Part shown: positions 36,800-49,256 of the stretch, piece after piece
Numbering within the stretch: position 1 is the first letter of the stretch
Layout of the letters: every line of letters starts with the position of its first letter
Position numbers and translations under genes: made by a program
Assembly (NCBI GenBank): GCA_036936605.1
Contig: JAUPFV010000004.1
Coordinates: 287,164,009-287,228,008 of the forward strand
Direction: 5' to 3'
From: Limnanthes douglasii subsp. nivea
Lineage: Eukaryota > Streptophyta > Magnoliopsida > Brassicales > Limnanthaceae
Length of the DNA: 64,000 nt
The notes under the pieces: model-generated
Told to the model about the DNA's origin: nothing
The model's input: only the letters and a program-made list of their open reading frames with translations
Database searches by the model: none

Positions 36800-37199
36800 T
36801 CCCGTCAAAGCCCAAATAAACATTGAACTTAAAAAAATGGGCGTAAAACCAAGGATTGTTCTAGTTCTTAGGAATCTAGTAAAGATCAACCCCTAAATCA
36901 GAAGTATCCTCGTCTTTTTTAAATAGTGATCAGTGATATAAGAAGAGAAATAATCATAATGACAAGTGTTAGTCAAAGAATTGTTAAAATCGATCTCACA
37001 AGTCAAGTAAGAAAGATTTTTCGGGTAAAATGAACCATCGAATGTTTTGATATATCCAATATGGAATAGTATATGACATATGGTGAGTGATCAATTTTCC
37101 ACCCAATCTAAACAAAGCAACACAATCAATTTAGGAGCAACTCCTCATTCTTTCAATAACAAATTACAACAAACTATCATCTGAAAGAGTCTGGGAAAA

Positions 37200-40100
37200 T
37201 ACCCACCGGTCCAGGGCTAATCAGCATCCCCAAGGGAAGAAATCTAGATCTAGAAGGAATCTGTGGGTTTGGCTAGATTATTTCGCAGAGTTGATTGAGA
37301 ATATTGTAATCATTTATGATAAAATGAAGAACTTTGTACAATTTTAAAGGTCATCACATACTTAGACTCCTCCAGAAAATCGGAACACCAGGTTATGTAA
37401 GTAGCATAATAATAAGAGGCATGATACCAATGATTTTATTTCTTTAAAGCAAAAGATCTAAACTCTTATCGAAATTGGAAAATGACCATTTTTGTCAAAA
37501 CACAAAAAGATAATGTTCGAAGCAATGCACTCTAATGTTCGAAGAGAAACTATAGAAGTGGCACACAATTGAGAAAATATAATGGTGATTACCAAACAAT
37601 ATAACAAGCTTGGTGAAGATTCTAGTATTTGGATCCCGATCCGGATCGTGGTCGGATAAATATGATATATGATAAAGGAGAAAAGGTCTCCGAGATATGT
37701 CAATTATTTGAATCATTGACCATTTTAGAGGGGAGTGGGATACAGTGACATGTCCCTCAAGTTGTTTTCGAAAAAGGTATATTGTCAGCTTGACTACACA
37801 GATAAAGGGAAAATGTCTACTAATTTATATGAGAATCCAACCACGTTCATTGTGTTCGATAAAAATGACTGGAGAAATATCATTGGGCCACATGGGGATG
37901 TTGTGGTGATTGGAGCTGTAACAGAGGGAATAAAAATATGAATGATTTTGATTAACACTTGAAACTTAGCTAATATTATGTTTTTATCTACTTAATAGTT
38001 GATGAAAAACCCGCTCGTTATTCTCCAAACAAATAAGACAAGTGGGATTTACAAGAACTTATGCTAATATGTTGGTTAATTCAAAGGAGAAACTGTCATT
38101 AAAAATGACCGTTTAAAAAGATTATGAGAGTATTATTTATAGTGGTTGACTGTCCAAATCCTTACAATGCCATCTTTGGTAGATCTTGGCTATCAAGGAT
38201 GCATGATGTTGTTTTAACAGTTCAACAATGCTTAAAATACATGTTCGGAAGCCAGATGGAAATTGTTCGAAGTGGCCAAAAAGTGGCTAGAGAATGCTAT
38301 GTTAGTGTCGTTTCCCCCGAAAGTTATGAAGAGTGTAGAAGATCAGAAGGACTGTAAACTACTATAGTCCTTTTTAGATTCATCCAAGATAGATGATCCA
38401 AGAGAGACTCCTAATGCAATTATTCAATTTGAAGAGATTGAGTTACATGATTTTCCGGATGAGAAATGTGTTATGTTTGGAGCTAAGTTACCATCAGAGA
38501 TAAATAAAAAATTGTTGTCAATTTTGTCTAAAAACTTGCATATATTTTCTTGGTATGATAAGGATGTACTAGGTGTACCAACGAGCATAATTTGTCATAA
38601 AAAAATTCTACGATCTGATGCGGGCCCTGTCATATACAAAGACGAAGCGCGTTTTCTATAGAAAAATATGAAGTTCTTGTTAAAGAGGTTGACATGCTGA
38701 CAAAAGTAAGGAATATTCGAGAGTCTTAGTACCCATCATGGACTGCTAATCCAGTACTTGTGAAAATTATTAACGAAAAATGATGGATGTGTATTGATTT
38801 TAAAGACCTAAACAAAGTTTTCCCGAAGGATCCTTCCCGTGTCTCCCGAATAGATAAGTTGATAGATTCTAGTATTGACAATAAGGAGTTATGTTTTAGG
38901 GATGCGTTTGCTGGGTATCACACTACATTCATCACAAATAGGGGGTTACGTTGTTATAAGGTTATGGCCTTCAGTTTAAAGAATGTTGGGCTACTTACCA
39001 ACATGTGGTGAATAAAGCCTTTGCCAACCAGATTGGGAGAATTGGTGAGGTTTATATTGGTGATATACTACTAAACATTTTAAGGGATGAAGATCATTTG
39101 GTTGATCTCAAAGAAACTGTATCCACCTTCGAAGCTATCAATTTAGAATTAAATCTGGAGAAGTGCGTATTCAGGGTATGATCCGGGAACTTCTTAGGGT
39201 ATTTTATAAGTGAGAAAGGTATTCAAGCTGAACCAGTACAACTAAAATAATTTCTTGCTATGGACCCTCCCATATCCAAAAAAGAGGTCCAAATATTGAC
39301 TAGAAGCCTGACATCATTGAACATGTTTATATCAAGGTCATCAGATAAGTGTGCACCATTCTTCCAAGTTTTAAGAAATGCCAAGGAGTTTAATTGGTAT
39401 ACGAATTATGTTGGGGAATTTCTTAAGATTAAAAAGAATTTTTCATGACTCCAAAACTTTATCTAAGTCGGTAGTGGGAGAAATGCTCTAAGTTTACTTA
39501 GCAGTATCTGATTATGCAGTAAGTGTTGTTTTGGTTTAGGAAGTTGATAATTACCCTTGCCCTGTTTATTATATTAGCAAGAGTTTGTTAGATGGTGAAA
39601 AAGAGGTATATGAAGTTGGAGACGTTAGCATTAGCTCTTGTGATAAAAAAATGAGACCTTATTTTCAAGCATATTCAATTACTGTTCGAACCTTTTTTCC
39701 TAATTAAAATATATGATGCAAAAACTAGATGTTTCTGGTTGGATAATCGAGTGGTCTATGGAGTTGGGGATTAAAACTTTGATTTCTCTCCTCAAACTAC
39801 AGTTAAAGCACAAATTATAGCAGATTTTCTGGTTGAATTCTATTCGGAACGATCACATATGGAATTGTTTATTTAGAAGCCTATGAAAGAATAAGTAGTT
39901 CGAATAGATGAAGGGTCTAATATGTTAGGCTGTGGGGCAGGAATTTACTTACTATCTCCCTTCAAATATTTAATATACCAATCAATACGTTTTGGTTTCA
40001 AGGCATGAAAATTTAGCTGAGTATAGGGCAAAAACAGTCGGGGTAAGAGTTTCCCAAATATGTGGTACCAAAAGAGTCTGGTTGATAAATGACTCGCAAG

Positions 40101-41491
40101 GACTAAAAATACGATGACTTATTCTCTAGCTACTATTGCATACTCTAAGGCGTATCATTGGATTTTGATATACGAATGCCCTTAAACAATAATAGCCTTT
40201 GAAGTGGGGACGAATACTAGAGAAAATTTCCAAGCATCCATAATAACAAACCATGATTGGAGGCATTAAATCAAAGAGTTTATTACTAAGGGAAGTCTTC
40301 TCATTGATAAAGTATTAGCTAAGAAGTTGAAGTTTATAAAACATGAATTTTTAGTTCTAATGTATGTTTTTTATAAGAAATCCTTTAGCATACCTCTATT
40401 GCGATGTCTTGGGTATGATGAGTCTAATGTAATTTTGTCTGAATTACACGATGGGAAGGTTTTTGTCTACTATGGCTATAAAACTTTAACTAGTAAAGTT
40501 TTATTAGCATGATATTATTGGCCTTCTGTCATGACAAATGTTAAAGAATTAGTTAAACAATGTGATCCACGCCAAAGGTTTGGAAATGTAATATATGTGG
40601 CGGCAGTCCTAATGGAATCAATATCTAAAGCGATACCATTTAATAGATATGGGATTGATCTAGTGAAACCCATACCAATATTATCAGAGGTTGTCGAACT
40701 ATAATATTAGCAATGGATTACTTTTCTAAATATGTGAAAGTTGCACCCCTCACCAGAACCACCTCAAAAACAGTGATTAGGTTTATTCTCTCCAATATAT
40801 GTTGTAGATTTGGGATCCCTAGAAGCATTACGGCATATAATGGCTCCCGATTTGAAAATAAAGACATGGAAATGTTATGTAATTTTGGAGGAATATAGAA
40901 CTGTTGTCCTTCTCCTTTTCACCCTCAAGACAATAGGAAAATAAATGTTGTTAACATAACTATTCTGATAAGTCTAAAAGATAAGTTAGAGCGAGTGGCA
41001 GTAAAATGGCCAAACTACTTACAATAAATATTGTGGGCTTACCAAACTACCCCCAAACTGCCACTCAATAATCTCATTTAGCTTTATTATGTAGGGTGGG
41101 TGAAGTAACACTAATTAAATCTACCATCTCATTTTTCTGAATTAAAAAATACTCTGAAGATGATAATGATACAACTATACGAGTTGAATTGGATTTGGTT
41201 GAAGAAAAAAGAATCAAATCTCACTTCAGAACTGTTAATTATCAAGGTTTAATGAGAAGCAAGTATACATCTAAAATGAAAAGAAGAAAGTTTGAAGTAG
41301 GGGACAAGGTATTGAGAAGAGTATATTTACATACTAAGGACAAAAGGCTTGGAAATTAGCACCAAATTGGGAATGGCCATATACTGTGAACGAAAGGGTC
41401 AAGCCTAGAACCTATCGACTGATTGATCAAGAAGGGAAACTTTCTAAGGCACTCATGTAATATTGAACACTTAAGGATTTATCTTCAATAG
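37200..41491 (+). pseudogene. Gag C-terminus and pol of element E, decayed
   Basis: Plus-strand order. Gag C-terminus (37240-37480: DYFAELIENI; PPENRNTRLCK; DFISLKQKI), matching B gag. Protease (37735-38357: FDKNDWRNIIGPHGDVVVIGA; CPNPYNAIFGRSWLSRMH), with the DTGS active site degenerate. RT (38380-39480: DDPRETP; MCIDFKDLNKVFPKDPSR; VYIGD in place of YIDD; GNFLGYF). RNase H (about 39530-40140). Integrase (40327-41491: LHDGKVF; CDPRQRFGN; TAYNGSRFENKD in place of TDNG; the final NIEHLRIYLQ then TAG at 41489). Both RT and integrase catalytic motifs are damaged and stops are frequent. Gag N-terminal remains may extend left to about 36800. The antisense gene follows at 43686-42172. Confidence 0.8.
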
Positions 41492-41540
41492 TTTTATAGT
41501 ATATTTATTTTGTTTATGTTATTTTTATATGCATGTAAAC

Positions 41541-41600
41541 ATTTGCGGGGATACTATTTCCTAAACTGGTATCTCGGTAAGGTTTCAATGAGGTTTCCAA
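41541..41600 (+). other. Conserved non-coding block after pol, element E copy
   Basis: GCGGGGATACTATTTCCTAA then GGTAAGGTTTCAATGAGG, 50 bases after the pol stop. Equivalent to the blocks after pol in A, B, F and G. Confidence 0.6.
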
Positions 41601-41649
41601 ATTATTTTTAATCTATCATATTTGCCTTAGACTATTCTCATGTTTTTCA

Positions 41650-41975
41650 ACATATTAGATTAACTTTATATGCCTTCAAATGATTAAATTTATTATTTTA
41701 TATGTCTTTGAATGGATTACCTTCGAATGGTTAATGTGTCTGTTTTATATATCTTTGAATGGTAAAAGTGTTTGTTTTATATAACTTTAAATGTAATAAC
41801 TTAGAATGGTTAAAGAATTTGTTAAATATACCTTCAAATGGTTAAAATGTTTATTTTATATACCATCAAATGGATTACCTTCGAATGATTAACGTGTTTG
41901 TTTTATATGTTTTATATGTTTTCCGATGGATTAACGTGTTTTGTATGCCTTCAAATGGTTTGACTTCGAATTGTT
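41650..41975 (+). repeat. Tandem subrepeats in the pol-aORF spacer of element E
   Basis: About eight diverged units of 30-45 bases with cores TTTATATACCTTCAAATGG, TTACCTTCGAATGGTTAA and GTGTTTGTTTTATAT. The related motif CTTCGAATGGATTACCTTTG recurs in F at 50480-50660. Tat-lineage elements are known to carry variable tandem repeats in their 3' untranslated regions. Confidence 0.7.
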
Positions 41976-42052
41976 AAAGTGATTGAAATAATTGGAATAA
42001 GTGAAAAATAAAAGAAAATATAAAAAATTTCATTCAAGGATCAAACGACAAG

Positions 42053-42180
42053 TACAAAATGCCTTAACAACTTTAAAGACTTGGTGAAATATGATTAAAC
42101 ATTACAAAATGCCTTGAACAAACAAGGACTTGGTGAAATCATAATGAAATAACCAAAATGCCTTATGGAAGCTAAGGACT
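42053..42180 (-). other. Three hairpin/GGCATTTTGTA motifs after aORF E
   Basis: On the minus strand AAGTCCTTAGCTTCCATAAGG precedes CATTTTGG, and two further copies follow (AAGTCCTTGTTTGTTCAAGG then CATTTTGTA; AAGTCTTTAAAGTTGTTAAGG then CATTTTGTA). Each pairs CCTT/CTTT with AAGG. Confidence 0.5.
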
Positions 42181-43686
42181 TCCAACACTGATGTAAAATT
42201 TATTGTCCTCCACTAGCATCACCTTCTCCTCGTATTTCTTCACACGAGCTTCCTGATCGGATTTCTCCTTTTATAGGAGTTCCATGGTAATTTTATCAGT
42301 ATCTTGTTGATTTTTCAGTGATGTAATCTCTCCAAAACTGGATGATTGTAACCCTTCAAAAGTAGCATTTACTTGTGAAATCTCATCCTTGATTAGTTTG
42401 ACATCATCTGCTAGACCATTAACAGAAGTTTTTTCCTCTTGAAGGAATTTTTTTTTTTTATTTTCCTCTTGAAGGGAAGCAATGGTCTCTTTGTAGGCTT
42501 TCACCTCCCTCTCCAGCTGAACGTTGGGTCTTATAAAGCTTAACATCGAATAATCTAATGTATCATTTTTATTTGATAACTCAAAGGGTATCCCATCATA
42601 AACCATATGTGTGGCATTGTGAGCAGATTCAAGGAAATCTTCTTCAAAAGTGTCAAATCAATCCGATTTATAGCCCCCATATGATTGTCTTCTCCATATG
42701 TTCCCCCTCAAGTTTTGAGAGCAATGAAGAAGAATGATCATGTAGCGGAAGGGTTGGACAATCAATGAATAGAGGATTAGTAGTTGGGATTGTAGGACGA
42801 ACGATGTCTGAACAGAGGACGATCTCCGAATTGGTAGTTTTTATTTTCTCCTTATTTTTTCTCTTTTCACTGTTGTGTTTGTTTCTTTTGTATGTATTTT
42901 TATTCGTTAATACAGGAAGCTCTACAGTTAAGCACCCTCTTCGACATCTGTAGTGACTGCAGCTAACAAAGATTGATCGATTGTGACTGGTAAATATTCT
43001 TCATGCTGCAATTCTACCCCAACTGTATCCATATTTGGGATTTATTTGTTTCCTGCCTTTTCTAGCCCAATGGCTGGGGGATCTAATCCTTGCTAAAAGG
43101 ATAACTTACCATATGCAGCTTTGTTTCTCTTCAAGATAGTTGATGCCCGATGAGGAGTAGTCAGTTGCTCCAACAATAGTTCCCGTTTAGAGTTAATCCT
43201 CCATAGGTGACTCTAGACCAACTTGTTGGGAGTTAAGCACCGATAGAAACCGTTAGAAAAATTCTTCCCAACCCATTAGTGTAGCTTTGTGAAAGTGACT
43301 TTGGAATCCTCTAGGTGTTGCAGGTGGTCTTTTGGTATTGATATGAAAGGACAATGGAGGGTAAGTTATGAACAATAAAAATCAAAAAACTGTATAAGCG
43401 TGAAATTACTTATATATTTCCAAAACCGGATGAGTCAGCTTAAATTACCCTTTGAGGAGATTTTATTACCATTCTCCCAATTACCACTCACAAAGAAGAA
43501 TTATGTCTTCCATACCTTGTCAGACTGTAACAAATCATTCCCTTCCTTGTACTCGTTTTCCATATTATAAAAGTAGAAGGGGATTTGAGAGTTTCGGGAC
43601 AACCTAATGTTAGTAACAAACTGTTCCATTTGCATTCATATTTTTGACAACCTATATGCCACAATACATGATATCAAGGTAAACCT
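42172..43686 (-). pseudogene. aORF of element E with probable intron, truncated at both ends
   Basis: Minus strand from 43686: FTLISCIVAYRLSKI and MQMEQFV, then FYFYNMENEYKE, DLLQSDKVWKT, FFFVSGNWENG (end of the Transposase_28-like domain). An 81-base intron is predicted (43409-43329, donor A|GTAATT, acceptor AAAAG). The second exon has HLQHLEDSKVTFTKL, ELLLEQLTTPHRASTILKR (about 43200-43150), then the middle motif GIPFELSNKNDTLDY and a coiled coil (42600-42300). It ends at a TAG 42174-42172 without the FW motif and acidic tail found in B, F and G. Stops occur at about 43280 and 43220. Its N-terminal part is lost at LTR D. Confidence 0.65.
43329..43409 (-). other. Predicted intron of aORF E
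   Basis: GTAATT...CCAAAAG. Same position and phase 1 as the predicted introns in aORFs D and F, after the R-F/Y-W-K motif. Confidence 0.55.
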
Positions 43687-43688
43687 GA

Positions 43689-44032
43689 TGATGTAAGAAA
43701 CTTTGTAGGAGTATTTTGGGTCAAACAAAGTTGTGAAGGAGTATTCTGTATTAACAATTTCTTAGTAGCTGGATTCTAGAAAGAGAAACTCAACAATTTT
43801 AGAGAGAGAAAATATATTTGAATAGTGATCACCCTTTTTCCCCAGATTTGTGAGGTGTTTTTATAGTACAACAATGGGTCACACGTGCCTAACAACCTAA
43901 GAATTTCATTCTTAGTCCTTACTTTTATTGTTTGTTCCTAACTAGTCCTTTTGTAATACATATCTTACAATCTTTCATAAATTAAAGTTCTTCTTTGCAA
44001 TTATCTCCCTCATCTTTTATTCTTCCTTATCA
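43689..44032 (-). repeat. 3' LTR of element D
   Basis: Inner end defined by minus-strand GGACTGGGGGGCTAC then TGATAAGGAAG. Minus-strand TATA box CTATAAAAACACC near 43860. Contains CACGTG at 43882-43887. Outer end near TGATGTAAG (43689) is inferred from the break in aORF E. Confidence 0.65.
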
Positions 44033-44111
44033 GTAGCCCCCCAGTCCTTGTGAAAATGTTTTTGGCAAGGACTGTTATGTACTCTTCAGATTTATTCTTA
44101 CCGCTAAATCT

Positions 44112-44295
44112 TCTCGAATCATTCTCATCCACTTGTTCTTATCTTCTTCGAAGATACTTCCTTGAAAATATCTTCCTCGAATTATTCCCATTCACTTCGT
44201 CTTAGTTTCTTCGAAGACACCTCCTCGAAAATATCTTTGCCTCTTCGAAAATACCTCTTCGAAATTAATATGTTCAAAAATTACAACTTCGAATA
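44112..44295. promoter_or_regulatory. Cluster of TTCGAA motifs upstream of aORF D
   Basis: Eight TCGAA cores (e.g. CTTCGAAGATACTTCC, CTTCGAAGACACCTCC, CTTCGAAAATACC), similar in position to those upstream of aORF A. Confidence 0.4.
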
Positions 44296-44695
44296 TGTGT
44301 ATGTGTGTAGGCGCCTAGTCTTTGCCAAAATATTGCAAAGACTAAAAAATAATTAGTTTCATTCGCATATCACCTCCTTAATGAACTTCCTTGAATTTAC
44401 AAGCGCACTCTTTGATATTCCAACAATCAGTATCCCACATTTTGCTTAGTGCTGTCATCAAAAAGAAAATTCTGAAACTAAATTTGTTATAGATATTCTC
44501 ACATTTCCCAAAAACTTTTCCATGTCATCCGTCAATTCATATTCCATCACGTATTCTTTCCAGACAAGTATTTATTAATCGATCACTAACACTTCCAAAG
44601 CAAAAAAAAATTTGACCTATCTTATCTGTAATACCCCTAGGCAAACAAAGAAAATATCTCTGGGCCACACACCTTTCAGAAAACCACATTTTCGC

Positions 44696-44703
44696 TATAA
44701 AAA
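44696..44703 (+). promoter_or_regulatory. Candidate TATA box of aORF D
   Basis: CGCTATAAAAACTC, about 290 bases before the ATG at 44990. No G-box is seen close by in D outside its LTR. Confidence 0.45.
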
Positions 44704-44989
44704 CTCTTTCCAACTTCGTACTTTTCATACCATTCCTAGAGAGATAGAGAGAGAAAACCCAGCTTATGACCCCAAAAACTCGTCGAATTCCAGAGTGGCT
44801 ATTTATCATTCAAAAATTCGAGGAAAAACTAGCCACTAGCACTTACGTCAAACCTATACCTAAACCTCGTGTAACCGCGTTTTACGGCGCCTGGCCTCCA
44901 TTAGAAAGTTCTTCTACAGTCATTTTTTCGGCATTTGCTCTCAATCCCTCAATTCCAGCTACTCAAACTTTAATTCTATTGCCAAATTT

Positions 44990-47487
44990 ATGGGGAAGGA
45001 TAAACACCACATAAGCTCTTTTGGTAAGAGAAAAATGCATCACAAAGATAAGAGACACTACAAAGAGCACAAACGCTCCAAAGAATCCCCCTCGGAACCT
45101 CAAACTCCTGTCCCGATTCATATTAACAGTCAACCTCCACCTCAAAAGACCGAGGGCTCGGGGTGAGATTTACCAGCTACCCCCTCAATTATAGGACAAA
45201 GAAGTCCTAGATGTACCCCCTCTAGAGTAACCATCATTGATAAGGAAGTGCAATCAGAAAAATTTGAAGCCCTCAAAATAAAAGGAAAAACTGCAGTATC
45301 TGAAAACACCAACTCAGATCAAAAAGAAATTCTCAAAGCAGATGAGAGAAAATTCGGTGGTCCTTCCTTAGCCTCCTCAAACCAAGTGTCTGTGACTCCC
45401 CCTGAGAATTCCGAGGAAATTTCTTCGAGAATTGCCCCCAAATTAAAAGGTGATATCACGCTCCCTCTAGAACTCAATGCTATTGTTGGCAATAACATTC
45501 AAGGTATAGAAAACAAACATCTGGTGGTACTTCATAACATTAAGTATAAATATTTTATGCCATCTGAAGAAACTATGTTAAGAACTCGATGGAGAATCCC
45601 TTCATACATTACAATTAGATTTCCAGTAGAAGGCGAGACTCTTCTATCCGTCAAGGACGATGAGCTGGTCGTATATACAAAGGTTATGAATTGGGGTTTG
45701 CGGTATCCCTTGGATCCATGTTTCATCGAATATTTTGCTAAAATTGAAATATTCCCAACCCAAGTAGGTCCGAACATGTGGTACACGCTTATGGCATGTA
45801 TCATGGCCTCAAGAATTTATGGTCACGAATTTTCCTTAAAAGAGTTTATTGGGTTGTCGGGCTTAGCCAAAAAACCGTTCTTCCCATTCTATTCTCTAGC
45901 ATTCGGCCGGCGGCAAAAGGTAGTGAAAGATTTCCCCGAAGCTGATAAAAAATAGAAGCAACAATTTCTTTTCTTCTCCGGACATTGGAAAACGGGCTCT
46001 GAATCATCCCCCTCGAATCCAGACAAGCTTTCCCTCCTATGGTCTAACAAAGGTACAGTTTTCAACTATCTCATACTTTAATTCTCTTCGTACAACTATC
46101 TCACATATTCATTCCTCGAATTCTTTTGGAGCCATGACCGGCGTGTCTAAACCTTATGCTGATTTGTTGGAAACTGCTACAAAAGTCTTCACCAAACTAA
46201 ACGAATGGGGCAAAGAAGCTTGGGAAAATAAATTTCGGTTATGCTTCATGAACACCAACTTAGCCAAGAGTCGATTATGGAGGCTAAACCCCTTAGATAG
46301 GCTATATGTGAAAGAACTAATGACTTATACCTCTCAACAAGAAGTTTTGGACCTTTTTGAGGCCAAAGACATCTTTATTTAACTCCCAAAGCATTCTCGG
46401 GCAACGATTCATCTAGACGATTCTGAGGAGGATGTATCAATAAAAGATCAAAACTCAGACTCCGAAGGACTAACTGCTCCTTCAAAAGAAACCCCTTCCT
46501 CGAAAAACATCATTCTAACCATAACCTCAACTTCTCCTCCTCGAAAAACTCCTATCTATCCCATTAAGAAAAAAAAAACCAAAGGAAAAACAAGTAATTT
46601 TGGAACCTATTCAAGAGATATCCGAGGAAACTGAAGATCAAGATGGAGAACACTCTGGGCAAGCACAAAAATCTCAACCTAATCTTTCTCCAAATCCTCA
46701 TCCGAACAACGATCCTCTTCCAAAGCTAGCCCATCTCCCTATTCACCGAAGTCAACCACCACAAGTTGTTGAAACAATCATACTGACTGGCGAATCCTCA
46801 AATTTCAACTCAGCTCAAATGGGCTCTCCAAGCAACTCCTTCGAAGTTCCTCAGGGAGATGACTTCTCCCATAGTGTTCGAAGGCTGCTTCATGCCTCAG
46901 TTACAATAGCGAAAAAGATGCAACATCTAGAAGATAGGAAAAATCATTACAAATTTAAGGCTTTCATTGCTTCCTCCAAATTCAAAGAGATCAAACATTA
47001 ACATTCTACTTTAGAAAAACAGGCTGATGCTCTCTTCAAAACATTGTTCGCTTCAGAAAATTATGTTTTGCTTCTGGAGAAATGTTGCCAAGAAGAAAGG
47101 GACCTCTATCAAAAGAAAACTGATGCTCAAGAAAAACTGCTTGTAGCTCTCAAAGAAGCACATCAACTATCAACGACAGGTTTTAAGGACTGCCTCGCAG
47201 ATTTTGAGAGGATAGTGGAAGAAAAAAGATTTCTCCTAAGGAATCTTGAGAAAGAAAAAGACGCAGCTGTAGAGGTATATGTTGTTAAATGCATAGACAA
47301 ACTGAATGTCAGGGATGCTACCATCCGATCAGGGTTAATCACAGAAATCCATCAAAGCTACCCTGATTATGACTTAGGTAGTTTTTGGAAACTTGTTCGT
47401 CCAGAAATTCTCTCACCTGGTATTGGTGTCAGTGATAGTGATACATCAGACTCCGAAGACAGTGACTCCTCCAAAATCTCTAAGTAG
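44990..47487 (+). pseudogene. aORF of element D, nearly complete, two exons
   Basis: Best full-length aORF. From ATG 44990: a basic His/Lys-rich leader (GKRKMHHKDKRHYKEHKR), a Ser/Pro/Glu-rich stretch, then HLVVLHNIKYKYFM, SYITIRFPVEGETLL and ELVVYTKVMNWGLRYPLDP (45600-45720), VGPNMWYTLMACIMASR, and KDFPEADKK (about 45930), i.e. a Transposase_28-like domain. A predicted 79-base intron (46053-46131) joins ...LLWSNK to AMTGVSKPYADLLE in frame. The second exon holds EWGKEAWENKFRLCF, Ser/Lys-rich sequence, a coiled coil (47044-47320), YPDYDLGSFW (47359-47388) and an acidic Ser/Asp tail to TAG 47485-47487. Defects: stops at 45164, 45953 (in place of the Trp seen in A), 46379 and 46999, and a frame change at the A10 run near 46570. 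Function unknown. Confidence 0.75.
46053..46131 (+). other. Predicted intron of aORF D
   Basis: AAAG|GTACAG ... TTTTGGAG|CC. Removing 79 bases joins AAA-G to CC-ATG and keeps the frame (phase 1), linking two open stretches that otherwise lie in different frames. Confidence 0.6.
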
Positions 47488-47523
47488 TTAATGTTGTGGT
47501 TTTTTTTGCTTTTTTATACAAGC

Positions 47524-47546
47524 CTCATTGTTTTCGAGGCGATTTT
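47524..47546 (+). other. Hairpin after aORF D
   Basis: GCCTC-ATTGTTTTC-GAGGC, 36 bases after the aORF stop. Different sequence from the B/E/F/G hairpins but at a similar position. Confidence 0.4.
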
Positions 47547-47659
47547 TGGAATACTCTCAATGTTTTCTGATGAGTGTTTACTTAATACAACTTACTTTGT
47601 ATGACTTTTTTTGGTACATCCTCCACCAACCCACTTATAAAATCTGAAACTTTTCACTG

Positions 47660-47813
47660 GATATGATAATAATTGTATGCCAACTTTTGTTGGATATATC
47701 AATAGTTGTAATCCAACTTTTGTTGGATATAATAATAGTTTCATGCCAACTATTGTTGGTCATAATAGTAATTTCATGCCAAATTGTTTTGTCATAATAG
47801 TAATTTTATGCCA
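47660..47813. repeat. Minisatellite with palindromic units at the D/C junction
   Basis: About 4.5 units of 32-36 bases, each with a core like ATGCCAACTTTTGTTGGATAT followed by AATAATAG. The first units hold CCAACTTTTGTTGG, able to form a 5-bp-stem hairpin; later units are degenerate. The array ends where C gag begins. Confidence 0.8.
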
Positions 47814-47825
47814 ACGGGTGCTTCG

Positions 47826-49184
47826 GTTTTCTCTGGAGGACTGCAATGTTGTTGGATTTCTAAAATGCACCTCATTCTTAGTCTTCATAAATTGTGGCCA
47901 CACTCTCCCCCAGCTCAGCAAACCACTCAGGCTGAACCTAGGGCCTCCTTATATTTCTGACCTGTTGGCTCTGAGTTTGGTTAGACTGATTCTGCCTTGA
48001 CCAGTTAGACCTCTGTCTAGTCTCTTTTGCTCTTTAACCAGACTGACTAGTAGCTTGAGGAGTTATTCTTATAGTAGTAGATCTCACTTGGCAGTGTACT
48101 ATGGTTTTCTTGGTCTCCTCTGTGTTGATTTGTTTTCCCACTTGATTCAACAAACCATCCCAGGTCATAGCCTTTTTTGAGTCACTGAATCGTCTAGATT
48201 ACCTGGATTTAAACCTTGCCTTGGGGAAGAAATTACAACTTGTTCAAAGCAATATACTAGCCCATTCTTAGTGTTCACAAAATGATTGATGCACTCCTTA
48301 AGGGACTCGTTTGGTTCCTGAGCACAATGAATAATGGTGTCCCTATTACCCTTGAGTTCCTTATTTCCAATAAATTACCTCCAGAAGGCAACTCCAGACG
48401 TATCAAAGTTTCTTATACACCCTTGAGGAAGACTGTTGTACCATTTGAGGGAACTTCCTATGAAATTTTAGGAGAAGGCCCTACACAATAGATTGTCATC
48501 ATCATCGAAATTTATCATGAAGTTCTTAAAATTCTCCAGATGGTTGTCCGGATCTCGACTCTCATCTTATTTCTCCATTTTGGAGCCATCAAACCTCTTA
48601 GGAAGATGTTCGGAGAGGATTTTTGCAGACAAAGACGATTGCCTCCAATTTTTACTACGGCGAAAAACAATGTCTTCATTAGAGGTTGTAAAAATATTTG
48701 GTTCAGACTGAAAAGAAAAAGGATCAATCAACAACTGATCAATATGCTGATTGGCTGACCATTTTCCCTTGACATGGTGCTTCTTAAGCCTGCCATGCAT
48801 ATCCCTTTCTCTTGAATGTTATTTAGTCAACCTTATTTTCTTTTTTGATCTTCCTTCATCACTGCTTGAAGATAATGATTCTTTAAGCTCTTCTTCATTT
48901 GATGAGCTATTGGATGACTCAGATGGAGAACCCTCAACAGGTTTAGATTGGTGTGTCTTCTTGGAACTAAGATGGGTTTTCAAAGACTACTCGTTTTCTC
49001 TAGAATTGTCAGTGTGGTGAAGTACTAAAGCACCAGATTTTTTATTAACTCCTTTTTTACTTATTTTATTGCTCTCAGCGCCTCAATCTCAGCTCTCAAC
49101 TGGATGTGATCCTCGATAGTATATATTGTTTTCTTTTGCAACTTTCACCTCATAAGGTGGAATATTATGCTTATTCGGATCCAT
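47826..49184 (-). pseudogene. Gag of element C, decayed, truncated at its 3' end
   Basis: Start MDPNKHNIPP at 49184, 73 bases inside the LTR. Homologous to B gag: Ser-rich patch (SPSESSNSSSNEEE), basic stretch, LPKRFDGSKMEK, NHLENFKNFMINFDDD, SLKWYNSLPQGC (Retrotrans_gag core, about 48610-48430), NESLKECINHFVN-type segment, and a C-terminal PEWFAELGE / EVHFRN part. It retains about 480 bases deleted from B. It stops at about 47826, before the zinc-knuckle region, at the minisatellite. Frameshifts and stops are present. Confidence 0.75.
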
Positions 49185-49256
49185 CCGAACTACTTTTCTT
49201 GCTGGTTTTGAATTGTGAAATTCAGCACCCTCGTCCTCCTATTATGGTCGCCAATT

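Larger units (their letters stand above)
36800..43686 (+). mobile_element. Element E: Tat-lineage Ty3/gypsy, interrupted by LTR D
   Basis: gag-pro-pol on plus followed by an aORF on minus. The aORF is cut in the Transposase_28-like domain exactly where LTR D begins (about 43686-43689), so D probably inserted into E. The distal aORF part and 3' LTR of E are not in the window. The left limit is approximate and no 5' LTR was recognised. Confidence 0.65.
43689..47640 (-). mobile_element. Element D: 3' part of a Tat-lineage element (LTR plus aORF)
   Basis: Minus-strand 3' LTR (43689-44032) and its plus-strand aORF (44990-47487). Pol should follow to the right but is missing; sequence passes through a minisatellite into the gag of element C. 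LTR D is related to LTR A (same polypurine/LTR junction) and unlike LTR C, so D and C are two different elements joined by deletion or recombination. Confidence 0.65.
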
